Shown here: piece after piece, positions 6,135-11,863 of the stretch
How the letters are laid out: each line of letters begins with the position of its first letter
Position numbering within the stretch: the first letter of the stretch is position 1
From: Anaerolineae bacterium
GTDB taxonomy: Bacteria; Chloroflexota; Anaerolineae; JADYZS01
Assembly (NCBI GenBank): GCA_020853075.1
Contig: JADYZS010000181.1
Coordinates: 1 to 11,863, forward strand
Length of the DNA: 11,863 bases
Direction of reading: 5' to 3'
The notes under the pieces: generated by a model
Seen by the model: only the letters and a program-made list of their open reading frames with translations
What the model was told of the DNA's origin: nothing
Database searches by the model: none
Position numbers and translations under genes: made by a program

Positions 6135-6392
6135 ATGTGCCTCGGCGTTCCGGGTAAAGTGATTAGCATAGAAGAAAACCCATCGGGCATGAGCATGGGC
6201 AAGGTCAGTTTCGCGGGCATCAGCAAGGAAGTGTGCCTGGCCTACGTGCCCGAGGTGAAGGTAGGGGAATACGTTATCGTCCATGCCGGTTTCGCCCTCA
6301 GCGTCCTGGATGAGGACGAGGCGATGGAGGTCTTTGCGATGTTGCGGCAGATGGAGGATTTGGCGGAGTTGGAGACCTCGCAGCCTGGGTAG
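6135..6392 (+). CDS. hypC: HypC, hydrogenase assembly chaperone
   Basis: HypC is a small chaperone that, with HypD, carries the Fe(CN)2CO unit and delivers it to the large-subunit precursor. The 85-residue protein begins MCLGVPGK, giving the essential N-terminal Cys2, and has the conserved His50 in VIVHAGFA. Length is normal for the family. A strong ribosome-binding site (GGGAGG) precedes the ATG. The C-terminal acidic helix (LDEDEAMEVFAMLRQMEDL) is as in other HypC proteins. It is separated from hypF by the nuclease gene and from hypD by a 246-bp gap filled by repeat R2 copy B. Confidence 0.97.
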   Translation: MCLGVPGKVISIEENPSGMSMGKVSFAGISKEVCLAYVPEVKVGEYVIVHAGFALSVLDEDEAMEVFAMLRQMEDLAELETSQPG

Positions 6393-6401
6393 GGAGTGTA
6401 T

Positions 6402-6623
6402 GGCCCTCGCCCTCCCCTTGATCTCCTCCCTCTCCCAAACATAGGAGAGGGAGGGGAAGCCCCCTCTCCTGCGTACTCGCCGCTTGCGCCCTACGGGTGC
6501 GTTCTTCCCAACGCTATTCGGGAGAGGGGGAAGTCCCGTGGGCGCAGGTACTCCGTCCCCTTGCCGCGTATTCGCGCCCCTGTGGGGTGGGATACTCGCC
6601 GTACGGGATAGGGGGTGAGGGCC
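6402..6623. repeat. Repeat family R2, copy B, between hypC and hypD
   Basis: A 222-bp element fills nearly the whole gap between hypC and hypD. The outer arms are GGCCCTCGCCC and GGGGTGAGGGCC. An inner C/T-rich arm (CCCCTCTCCT, 6461-6470) and a G/A-rich arm (GGGAGAGGGGG, 6520-6530) enclose a loop whose 6471-6514 is the exact reverse complement of 9029-9072 in copy C. Downstream, 6537-6608 matches 9090-9161 in direct orientation with two mismatches. Another short hairpin, CCTCCCTCTCC with GGAGAGGGAGG, is at its left end. The hypD ribosome-binding site lies just beyond. Confidence 0.92.
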
Positions 6624-6638
6624 TGAATGGAGATGTAG

Positions 6639-7742
6639 ATGCGATTCGTAGATGAATACCGCAACGAAGCGGGTGCGCAGAAATTCGTACAGGCCATCAG
6701 GCGCGTCGCCACGCGCCCGTGGACCATTATGGAAATCTGCGGCGGCCAGACCCATACCCTCATCAAGTCGGGCATTGACGAACTCCTGCCGCCAGAGATT
6801 ACGCTGGTACACGGGCCGGGCTGTCCCGTCTGCGTCACGCCGCTGGAACTGATTGACCGGGCTATCGCCATCGCGCGCCGCCCAGAGGTCATCTTCACTT
6901 CGTTCGGCGACATGCTGCGCGTCCCCGGCTCCGGCACCGATTTGCTTAGCGTCAAGGCCCAGGGTGGCGACGTGCGCATGGTCTATTCGCCGCTGGATGC
7001 CGTCAAACTGGCGCAGAAGTTTCCGGAGCGCCAGGTGGTCTTCTTCGCCGTCGGCTTTGAGACGACCGCACCCGGCAACGCGATGGCCGTCTGGCAGGCC
7101 CGGCAATTGGGCCTGACCAATTTCTCCATCCTCTGTTCCCACGTCCTGGTGCCCCCGGCGATGGAAGCGATCCTCGGCTCGTCCGGCAACCGGGTGCAGG
7201 GCTTCCTGGCGGCGGGCCACGTCTGCACGGTGATGGGCTATTGGGAATATGAGCCTATCGCTGAGAAATACCGTGTCCCCATCGTCGTCACCGGCTTTGA
7301 GCCACTAGACCTTCTGCAAGGTATCTACATGACCCTTCAGGCATTGGAGGAGGGACGTTGGGGCGTGGAGAACCAGTATAGCCGCTCGGTCAAGCGCGAG
7401 GGGAACGTGTCCGCGCAGCAGTTGGTGCAAAAGGTCTTCCAGGTGTGCGACCGGCAATGGCGAGGCATTGGCCCCATCCCGCAGAGCGGCTACGGCCTGC
7501 GGCCCGAATTTGCCGCCTTTGATGCCGCGCTCCGCTTCAACGTGGCCGGGCTCACTGCCCAGGAATCGCCCCTCTGCATCGCGGGCGCCATCCTGCAAGG
7601 GTTGAAGAAACCTCACGAGTGCAGCGCCTTCGGTACCCTCTGCACGCCAGAGCATCCGTTGGGCGCGCCGATGGTCTCGTCGGAGGGCGCGTGCGCGGCC
7701 TATTACCAGTATGCGCGAGCGAGAGGCAAAGTCAGCGGATAG
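6639..7742 (+). CDS. hypD: HypD, Fe-S scaffold for assembly of the Fe(CN)2CO unit
   Basis: HypD is the [4Fe-4S] scaffold on which, with HypC, the iron receives its CN and CO ligands using HypE-thiocyanate. The 367-residue length is standard. Key motifs are CGGQTHT with Cys34, HGPGCPVCVTP with Cys62 and Cys65 (redox-active pair), SFGDMLRVPGS (88-98) and GFETTAP (139-145). Four C-terminal cysteines, 313, 328, 335 and 352, have the spacing expected for the cluster ligands. GGAG at 6629-6632 supports the ATG at 6639. The last residues (VSG) and the stop TAG are formed by the left arm of repeat R1 copy 2, so the native 3' end was probably remodelled by it. Confidence 0.97.
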   Translation: MRFVDEYRNEAGAQKFVQAIRRVATRPWTIMEICGGQTHTLIKSGIDELLPPEITLVHGPGCPVCVTPLELIDRAIAIARRPEVIFTSFGDMLRVPGSGTDLLSVKAQGGDVRMVYSPLDAVKLAQKFPERQVVFFAVGFETTAPGNAMAVWQARQLGLTNFSILCSHVLVPPAMEAILGSSGNRVQGFLAAGHVCTVMGYWEYEPIAEKYRVPIVVTGFEPLDLLQGIYMTLQALEEGRWGVENQYSRSVKREGNVSAQQLVQKVFQVCDRQWRGIGPIPQSGYGLRPEFAAFDAALRFNVAGLTAQESPLCIAGAILQGLKKPHECSAFGTLCTPEHPLGAPMVSSEGACAAYYQYARARGKVSG

Positions 7743-7846
7743 GTAGCCTGTCGGCTTGCGCCGACGAGGTGCAAGCGACGGATTAGCGGATGGCCCTCGC
7801 GTGGTAGCGATTATCCGCTAATCCGCTACGCGTAGCATCCGCTGAC
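7731..7846. repeat. Palindromic repeat family R1, copy 2 (contains the hypD stop codon)
   Basis: A 116-bp element has the same perfect arms as copy 1: GTCAGCGGAT (7731-7740) and ATCCGCTGAC (7837-7846). An inner stem pairs GATTAGCGGAT (7781-7791) with ATCCGCTAATC (7813-7823). A further small hairpin, TCGGC-TTGC-GCCGA, is at 7751-7764. The hypD stop codon begins on the last base of the left arm. The interior differs from copy 1, so the arms and the ATCCGCTAATCCGCTA block are the conserved parts. Confidence 0.85.
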
Positions 7847-7899
7847 GCCCACCCGTTGTGCTCTCTGAGTCTCAAGGTAGTTACATTAGAAGAACAAGT

Positions 7900-8970
7900 A
7901 TGAACTTAAATCCTACACCAGATTTCAGTGCCGGCCTCCAATGCCCCATCCCTATCAGCGACTACCCCAACGTCCTCCTGGCCCACGGCGGCGGCGGGCG
8001 GCTGACGCAGATGCTCATTGAGCGGATGTTCCTGCCCTCCTTCGCCAACCCCGCGCTGGAGATGCTCCACGACGGCGCGGTGTTGGAGGTCAACGGCACG
8101 CGCCTGGCCTTCTCCACCGACTCTTTCGTCGTCAGCCCTCTCTTCTTCCCCGGCGGCGACATCGGCTCGCTGGCCGTCCATGGCACGGTCAACGACCTGG
8201 CGATGTGCGGGGCGCGGCCCCTCAGCCTGGCAACCGGCTTCATCCTGGAAGAGGGGCTGCCGATGGAGGACCTCTGGCGCGTTGTGCGTTCCATGCAGCA
8301 GGCGGCGCGGGCCGTGGGTGTCCCCATCGTCACCGGCGATACGAAGGTGGTGGATCGCGGCAAGGGAGACGGCGTTTTCATCAACACGACGGGCATCGGC
8401 ATCATTCCGGAGGGCATCTTCGTCTCGCCGCGGCGCGCCCGCGCTGGCGACCTGGTGCTCATCAATGGCGCCATTGCCGGGCACGGCATCGCCATCATGT
8501 CGGTGCGCGAGGGGTTGGAATTTGAGACGGAGTTAGCCAGCGACTCTGCCCCGCTCCACGACCTGGTGGCCCGCGTTCTGGACGTCGCGGGCGAGCAGGT
8601 GCACGTCCTGCGCGACCCGACGCGCGGCGGCCTCGCCAGCAGCCTCAACGAGATCGCGGCTCAGGCAGGTGTCGGCATCCGGCTGGAGGAGGCGCGCATC
8701 CCCATCGGCGACGAGGTGCGCGGCGCGTGCGAAATCCTCGGCCTGGACCCGCTCTACGTTGCCAACGAGGGCAAGTGCCTGGTCATCGTGGCGCGCGAGG
8801 CGGCGGAGGCGGCCTTGTCAGCCTTGCGCGCGCACCCCCTCGGCGCGGAGGCCGCCATCATCGGTGAGGTGGTGAGCGAGCATCCCGGCCAGGTCTTCCT
8901 GCGCAGCCGCATCGGCGGCCTGCGCGTGGTGGATATGTTGAGCGGCGAGCAGTTGCCGCGCATTTGTTGA
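7900..8970 (+). CDS. hypE: HypE, carbamoyl dehydratase forming the cyanide ligand
   Basis: HypE is an ATP-dependent dehydratase of the PurM/AIR synthase superfamily. It turns the carbamoyl group placed by HypF on its C-terminal cysteine into thiocyanate and donates cyanide to HypC-HypD. The protein is 356 residues and ends in PRIC, with the acceptor cysteine as the last residue. Nucleotide-binding features include AHGGGGRL (28-35), FSTDSFVV, the HGTVNDLAMCGARP block and VTGDTKVV. The ATG at 7900 is chosen over an in-frame GTG at 7858: the first 14 codons from 7858 show no family similarity, and that GTG lies just 11 bp past the end of the R1 repeat. Confidence 0.97.
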   Translation: MNLNPTPDFSAGLQCPIPISDYPNVLLAHGGGGRLTQMLIERMFLPSFANPALEMLHDGAVLEVNGTRLAFSTDSFVVSPLFFPGGDIGSLAVHGTVNDLAMCGARPLSLATGFILEEGLPMEDLWRVVRSMQQAARAVGVPIVTGDTKVVDRGKGDGVFINTTGIGIIPEGIFVSPRRARAGDLVLINGAIAGHGIAIMSVREGLEFETELASDSAPLHDLVARVLDVAGEQVHVLRDPTRGGLASSLNEIAAQAGVGIRLEEARIPIGDEVRGACEILGLDPLYVANEGKCLVIVAREAAEAALSALRAHPLGAEAAIIGEVVSEHPGQVFLRSRIGGLRVVDMLSGEQLPRIC

Positions 8971-8996
8971 GGACGATCTATCGGTAAGGCAACCAT

Positions 8997-9176
8997 CCCC
9001 CCCTCACCCCCGGCCCCTCTCCCGCCTGGCGTTGGGAAGAACGCACCCGTAGGGCGCAAGCGGCGAGTACGCGGGAGAGGGGCAAGTTCCGTGGGCGCAG
9101 GTATTCCGTCCCCTTGCCGCGTATTCGCGCCCCTGTGGGGTGGGATACTCACCGTACGGGACGGGGGCGAGGGGGA
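8997..9176. repeat. Repeat family R2, copy C, after hypE
   Basis: A 180-bp element occupies most of the 244-bp gap between hypE and the CoA-transferase genes. Outer arms are CCCCCTCACCCCC and GGGGGCGAGGGGG. An inner stem CCCCTCTCCCGC (9014-9025) pairs with GCGGGAGAGGGG (9071-9082). The loop segment 9029-9072 is the exact reverse complement of 6471-6514, while 9090-9161 matches 6537-6608 directly (70 of 72). It is non-coding. Confidence 0.92.
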
Positions 9177-9214
9177 ATCCTGCTCCTGCAATCGGCCACG
9201 ATTAAGGAGGCCAG

Positions 9215-10207
9215 ATGACCGGCGCAGACGACCCCATCGTTCCCCAGGGAACCCTCTTCATGAGCCCGGACGTGAACGCGGCGCGCTCCTTCTTCAGCCA
9301 GAAGTCCCGCGCCATGACCCCAAAACTGATGACCGTCGCCGAGGCGGTGAGCCGCTTCATCCACCACGGCGACTACCTGGCCTCCGGCGGCTTCGGCGGC
9401 GTGCGCATCGCCACGGCCATTCTCCACGAGATCGTGCGCCAACGGATCACCCACCTCGGTTTCTCCGGCCACACCGCCACCCACGACTTCCAGATCCTGG
9501 CAGCAGGCCGCTCCTTTGATCGCTGCGACGTCGCCTACGTCGTGGGGCTGGAGACACGCGGCCTCTCCCCCAACTCCCGCCGCTACATGGAAAGCGGCGA
9601 GGTGAAAACGACCGAGTGGAGCAACGCCACCCTGGGTTGGCGCTACAAGGCCGCGGCGATGGGCGTCCCCTTCCTCCCCGTGCGTTCCCTCCTCGGCACC
9701 GACGTTTTCCGGTACAGCGCGGCCAAAGAGATCATCTGCCCTTTCACGGGCGAGAAACTGGCCGCCGTGCCTGCCCTCTTCCCCGACGTCGGCATCATCC
9801 ACGTCCACCGGGCCGACGTCTATGGCAACGCTCAAGTGGACGGCATCGCCATCGCCGATTACGACGTCGCCCGCGCCTCCGAGCGGCTGATTATCACCAC
9901 CGAGCGCCTGGTGAGCACCGAGGAAGTCCGCAAGGACCCGGCCAGGACGATGGTTCCCCATTGGCTGACGGACGCGGTCTGTCACGTCCCTTATGGGAGT
10001 TACCCCGGCAACATGCCCTACGAGTATTATTCGGACGAGGAGCACCTGGCCGAGTGGTTGGAGGCGGAGAAAGATCAGGCGACGTTGGATGCCTTCCTGA
10101 ACAAATACATCTACGGAACCAGAGACTTCGCAGAGTACGTTGCCCTCAAAGGCGGCGAGAAGCGCATGGCCGAACTGCGAGCCTTAGAGCCGCTGCGGAG
10201 AGATTAG
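9215..10207 (+). CDS. CoA-transferase subunit alpha (glutaconate CoA-transferase A type)
   Basis: This 330-residue protein has the fold and length of the alpha subunit of two-subunit family I CoA-transferases (GctA type), which move CoA between acyl-CoA and carboxylic acids. The characteristic SGGFGG turn is at 57-62. It is followed by typical core segments such as AILHEIVRQRITHLGFSG and FPDVGIIHVHRADVYGNAQVDG (given here only in part by family memory of the pattern). The ATG at 9215 has a strong AAGGAGG six bases upstream, so I keep about 33 residues before the usual start-like MTPKLMTVAEAV (residue 34). The partner subunit follows after 118 bp. The substrate is not evident: glutaconate, another dicarboxylate or a steroid-type substrate are all possible for this broad family. 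Confidence 0.85.
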   Translation: MTGADDPIVPQGTLFMSPDVNAARSFFSQKSRAMTPKLMTVAEAVSRFIHHGDYLASGGFGGVRIATAILHEIVRQRITHLGFSGHTATHDFQILAAGRSFDRCDVAYVVGLETRGLSPNSRRYMESGEVKTTEWSNATLGWRYKAAAMGVPFLPVRSLLGTDVFRYSAAKEIICPFTGEKLAAVPALFPDVGIIHVHRADVYGNAQVDGIAIADYDVARASERLIITTERLVSTEEVRKDPARTMVPHWLTDAVCHVPYGSYPGNMPYEYYSDEEHLAEWLEAEKDQATLDAFLNKYIYGTRDFAEYVALKGGEKRMAELRALEPLRRD

Positions 10208-10209
10208 TC

Positions 10210-10302
10210 GCCATCGGTTGAGACCGACGGCAAACCAAACGGCCTGGGAAACCCGCGAAGCGGGTTTCTTGTCCCTATCAGCCGTCGGATTTATCCGATG
10301 GC
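10210..10302. repeat. Three-hairpin repeat family R3, copy 3, between the CoA-transferase genes
   Basis: The stem-loops are CATCGGTT-GAG-ACCGACGG (imperfect, about 10212-10229), GAAACCCGC-GAA-GCGGGTTTC (10248-10268) and CCGTCGGAT-TT-ATCCGATGG (10282-10301, one mismatch). Their order matches copies 1 and 2. It starts 3 bp after the alpha-subunit stop and ends 23 bp before the beta-subunit ATG. It could act as an intercistronic RNA structure, but that is inference. Confidence 0.88.
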
Positions 10303-10325
10303 TGCACTGATTGCAGGAGAAGCCG

Positions 10326-11117
10326 ATGCCACCCCAGAACGAACGTTACAACGCGATGGAGTTGATGGTCTGCGTGGCGGCCCGCCAATTGGAGGACGGC
10401 AAGACCGCGGTGATCGGCACGGGGATGCCCCTGGCGGCGGCGATGCTCGCCCAGAAGACCGCATCCCCCAACCTGATCATCATGTTTGAGGCCGGGAGCA
10501 CAGCGCCGCAATTCCGCAAACTACCCATTTCCGTCGCGGACTCCCACAGCCAGGTAGGCGCGATCCAGCACAGCAGCATGGATGAGATCATGGAAGCGTG
10601 CCAGCGGGGGATGGTGGACTACACCTTCTTGGGCGGCGCGCAGATTGATATGTACGGCAACATCAACTCCACCATGATCGGTACGGACTACCAGCACCCG
10701 AAGGTGCGCCTCCCCGGCAGCGGCGGGGCCAACGATCTGGCCTCTCTCTGCTGGAAGACGCTGGTCATCACGCCCCACGACAAGCGGCGGTTCGCGGCCA
10801 GGCTGGATTTTCTGACGACTCCCGGCTACCTGACCGGCCCCGGTGCGCGCGAGCGGGCCGGGCTGCCGCCCGGCAGCGGCCCTTACAAAGTCATCAGCAC
10901 GTTGGGCTTGATGGGTTACGACCCTGTGAGCAAGCGGATGCGGGTGGAGAGCCTCCATCCTGGCGTCACGAAGGAGGATGTGATCGCGAATACCGGCTTT
11001 GAGATGTTATTCGTTGACCCGCTGCCGGCGACGCCTGAACCAACAGCCGAGGAATTGCGTATTCTTAGGGAGGAGGTGGACCCGCAAGGGATCATTATCG
11101 GCAAGCGGGGGCAGTGA
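10326..11117 (+). CDS. CoA-transferase subunit beta (glutaconate CoA-transferase B type)
   Basis: This 263-residue protein is the second subunit of the CoA-transferase encoded just upstream. The glutamate in MFEAG is residue 55, close to the catalytic Glu54 of glutaconate CoA-transferase beta, which forms the glutamyl-CoA thioester. This argues for a true transferase rather than the hydrolase-like IpdAB branch, as I recall that branch lacking this residue. Other family segments include FLGGAQIDMYGNINST, the glycine-rich LPGSGGANDLASL, and a C-terminal HPGVTKEDVIANTGFE. The ATG at 10326 is preceded by AGGAG; an in-frame TTG five codons earlier overlaps that site and is rejected. The reaction partner and pathway are not shown by the context. 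Confidence 0.88.
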   Translation: MPPQNERYNAMELMVCVAARQLEDGKTAVIGTGMPLAAAMLAQKTASPNLIIMFEAGSTAPQFRKLPISVADSHSQVGAIQHSSMDEIMEACQRGMVDYTFLGGAQIDMYGNINSTMIGTDYQHPKVRLPGSGGANDLASLCWKTLVITPHDKRRFAARLDFLTTPGYLTGPGARERAGLPPGSGPYKVISTLGLMGYDPVSKRMRVESLHPGVTKEDVIANTGFEMLFVDPLPATPEPTAEELRILREEVDPQGIIIGKRGQ

Positions 11118-11122
11118 GTTTG

Positions 11123-11146
11123 TAGTCCGTGACAGACATCGGACTA
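11123..11146 (+). terminator. Weak candidate terminator hairpin after the CoA-transferase genes
   Basis: TAGTCCG (11123-11129) pairs perfectly with CGGACTA (11140-11146) across a 10-base loop, five bases after the beta-subunit stop and before the convergent toxin gene. No run of T follows, so an intrinsic terminator is only a possibility. Confidence 0.3.
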
Positions 11147-11175
11147 ATTACATGTAAGCCGACCTATCGCACACT

Positions 11176-11412
11176 CTACAAGTCCTTGAGCAGGCGGGCG
11201 AACTCTTCTATGGTCAGTCCTGCATCATCAAGAATTCTCTTTAAGACCTTGGGGTGCAAGACTTTGGCTGCATGGAACGGCACCGTCACTCGCTTACCGG
11301 CAGTATCCTTGTAGATCTTATGGCTTCCGCTCTGCCGGACTAACGAAAAGCCGAGTCCCACCAGGACGTGGATAACTTCTGCAGCAGTTACTCGCGGCAG
11401 CCGGGGACTCAC
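11176..11412 (-). CDS. hicA: HicA-family toxin (mRNA interferase)
   Basis: HicA toxins are small double-stranded-RNA-binding-fold ribonucleases that cleave mRNA when free of HicB. This 78-residue protein shows the family signature from start to end: the N-terminal MSPRLPRVTAAEVIHVL, the catalytic His31 in RQSGSHKIY, and the basic VPFHAAKVLHPKVLKRIL segment before a C-terminal helix. It begins with GTG, 3 bp after the hicB stop, so antitoxin and toxin are on one transcript with the antitoxin first. It runs convergently toward the CoA-transferase genes. Length is typical and no defect is seen. Confidence 0.92.
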   Translation of the reverse strand: MSPRLPRVTAAEVIHVLVGLGFSLVRQSGSHKIYKDTAGKRVTVPFHAAKVLHPKVLKRILDDAGLTIEEFARLLKDL

Positions 11413-11415
11413 GCT

Positions 11416-11640
11416 TTACACCTGAACTTCTAGTGTCGCCAGGCTTACCATCTCAGGGGCCGGAATCGGTTCCCCGCTGGCTAAACGGTCTTCAATGTGC
11501 AGGCGTATGGCATCCTGGATGTTCTCTAGGGCCTCTTCGTAGGAATCTCCTTGGGAGTAGCAGCCTTGTAGGGAGGTACAGAACACGAAATAACCGTCCT
11601 CATCCTTCTCAATGACGATAGGTAATGTGAATTTCTGCAT
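11416..11640 (-). CDS. hicB: HicB-family antitoxin
   Basis: This 74-residue protein has the HicB partial RNase H-like fold: it opens with the pattern FTLPIVIEKDEDGYFVF, then CTSLQGCYSQGDSYEEAL and a helix ENIQDAIRLHIEDRL. It would neutralise the HicA protein encoded directly downstream. No DNA-binding domain (ribbon-helix-helix or HTH) follows the fold, so this is the short form, and self-repression would need another factor. The ATG at 11640 is preferred because AAAGGAAC lies about 10 bases upstream and the family usually starts here. An in-frame ATG at 11667 would add nine residues. Confidence 0.92.
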   Translation of the reverse strand: MQKFTLPIVIEKDEDGYFVFCTSLQGCYSQGDSYEEALENIQDAIRLHIEDRLASGEPIPAPEMVSLATLEVQV

Positions 11641-11686
11641 CGGATCGTTGTTCCTTTCAATGCTCATTCAATCCGCCACTAATCCT

Positions 11687-11715
11687 ATTGTATCTGGTAA
11701 GGCTACGAATAGCAA
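11687..11715 (-). promoter_or_regulatory. Candidate sigma-70-type promoter for hicBA
   Basis: On the - strand, TTGCTA (11715-11710) and TACAAT (11692-11687) are separated by exactly 17 bases, close to the TTGACA-17-TATAAT consensus. Transcription would begin near 11680, leaving a leader of about 40 bases to the ATG at 11640. This agrees with the start chosen for hicB. Confidence 0.45.
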
Positions 11716-11749
11716 ACTCGCGATAGTCGTGTGCTGAGGAGAGTCGGAA

Positions 11750-11863
11750 ATGGTGAAGAGAGCGTTGGTATTGCCGGTATGGTTGTTGGCAGTCTTGATT
11801 CTGGTCAGCGGTGGCGTTTCTCAGCCTGTGTCTGGTACGCGAGGAGTGGAGAGCATCGCTTAT
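11750..11863 (+). CDS. N-terminus of a secreted or membrane-anchored protein (partial)
   Basis: An ATG with GAGGAG about nine bases upstream opens a frame that stays open for 38 codons to the end of the window. The product begins MVKRALVLPVWLLAVLILVS, a basic N-terminus followed by a hydrophobic stretch of about 16 residues, then GGVSQPVSGTRG. This is a signal-peptide or N-terminal anchor pattern; cleavage could fall near the Ser/Gly residues at 20-24. No cysteine lipobox is visible. The mature part is outside the window, so no function can be given. It is divergent from hicBA. Confidence 0.7.
   Translation, partial: MVKRALVLPVWLLAVLILVSGGVSQPVSGTRGVESIAY

Noticed and set aside
6102..7220. 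Long open frame on the - strand (372 codons) opposite hypC and hypD
   Set aside because: It lies antisense to two well-conserved genes and to repeat R2 copy B, shows no recognisable domain, and is expected from the codon bias of G+C-rich DNA.
8997..9214. Riboswitch or attenuator leader before the CoA-transferase genes
   Set aside because: The structure is accounted for by the R2 repeat shared with the hypC-hypD gap, and no known riboswitch pattern was recognised.
9149..10045. Long open frame on the - strand (298 codons) opposite the CoA-transferase alpha gene
   Set aside because: The + strand product matches a known family over its whole length, and the antisense product resembles nothing and has the composition of a shadow frame.
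824..10302. Repeated hairpins considered as a CRISPR array
   Set aside because: The copies are thousands of bases apart, have no regular spacers, and no cas gene is present.
11688..11749. Promoter for the divergent secreted-protein gene at 11750
   Set aside because: TTGTAT and GATAGT-like hexamers exist, but their spacing (27 bases) is far from 17, so no pair could be supported.

Overview
The window reads as a stretch of a G+C-rich bacterial chromosome. The gene content and the many dispersed palindromic repeats would suit an anaerobic or facultative, possibly thermophilic lineage such as Chloroflexota. That taxonomic guess is inference only, because no rRNA or other marker gene is present.

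The first 9 kb is a [NiFe]-hydrogenase locus on the + strand. It opens with the C-terminal end of a group 3-type large (catalytic) subunit (1-156). Next come its C-terminal maturation protease (341-886), a stand-alone cyclic-nucleotide-binding-fold protein (955-1419), and a complete set of pleiotropic maturation genes: hypA (1581-1982), hypB (1924-2580), hypF (2595-5135), hypC (6135-6392), hypD (6639-7742) and hypE (7900-8970). HypF and HypE make the cyanide ligands, HypC and HypD assemble Fe(CN)2CO, HypA and HypB deliver nickel, and the protease trims the large subunit last. The order large subunit, protease, cNMP-domain protein, hypA, hypB, hypF recalls the hoxHWI-hypA2B2F2 arrangement of the Ralstonia soluble NAD-reducing hydrogenase. 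One foreign-looking, A+T-richer gene, a PD-(D/E)XK nuclease (5166-6089), sits between hypF and hypC.

Downstream, on the same strand, lies a two-subunit CoA-transferase of the glutaconate CoA-transferase type (9215-10207 and 10326-11117). A HicB/HicA toxin-antitoxin pair follows on the - strand (11640-11176). The last feature is the start of a secreted or lipid-anchored protein running off the + strand end (11750-11863).

The most unusual aspect is the density of short palindromic repeats. At least three multi-copy families occupy almost every sizeable gap of the hydrogenase/hyp cluster, and two families also lie in frame inside hypF, lengthening it by about 85 residues. A 44-bp loop is exactly inverted between two copies of one family. 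Repeats also supply the stop codons of the protease gene and of hypD. No transposase, CRISPR array, tRNA or rRNA was seen, and no gene-free stretch exceeds 300 bases.
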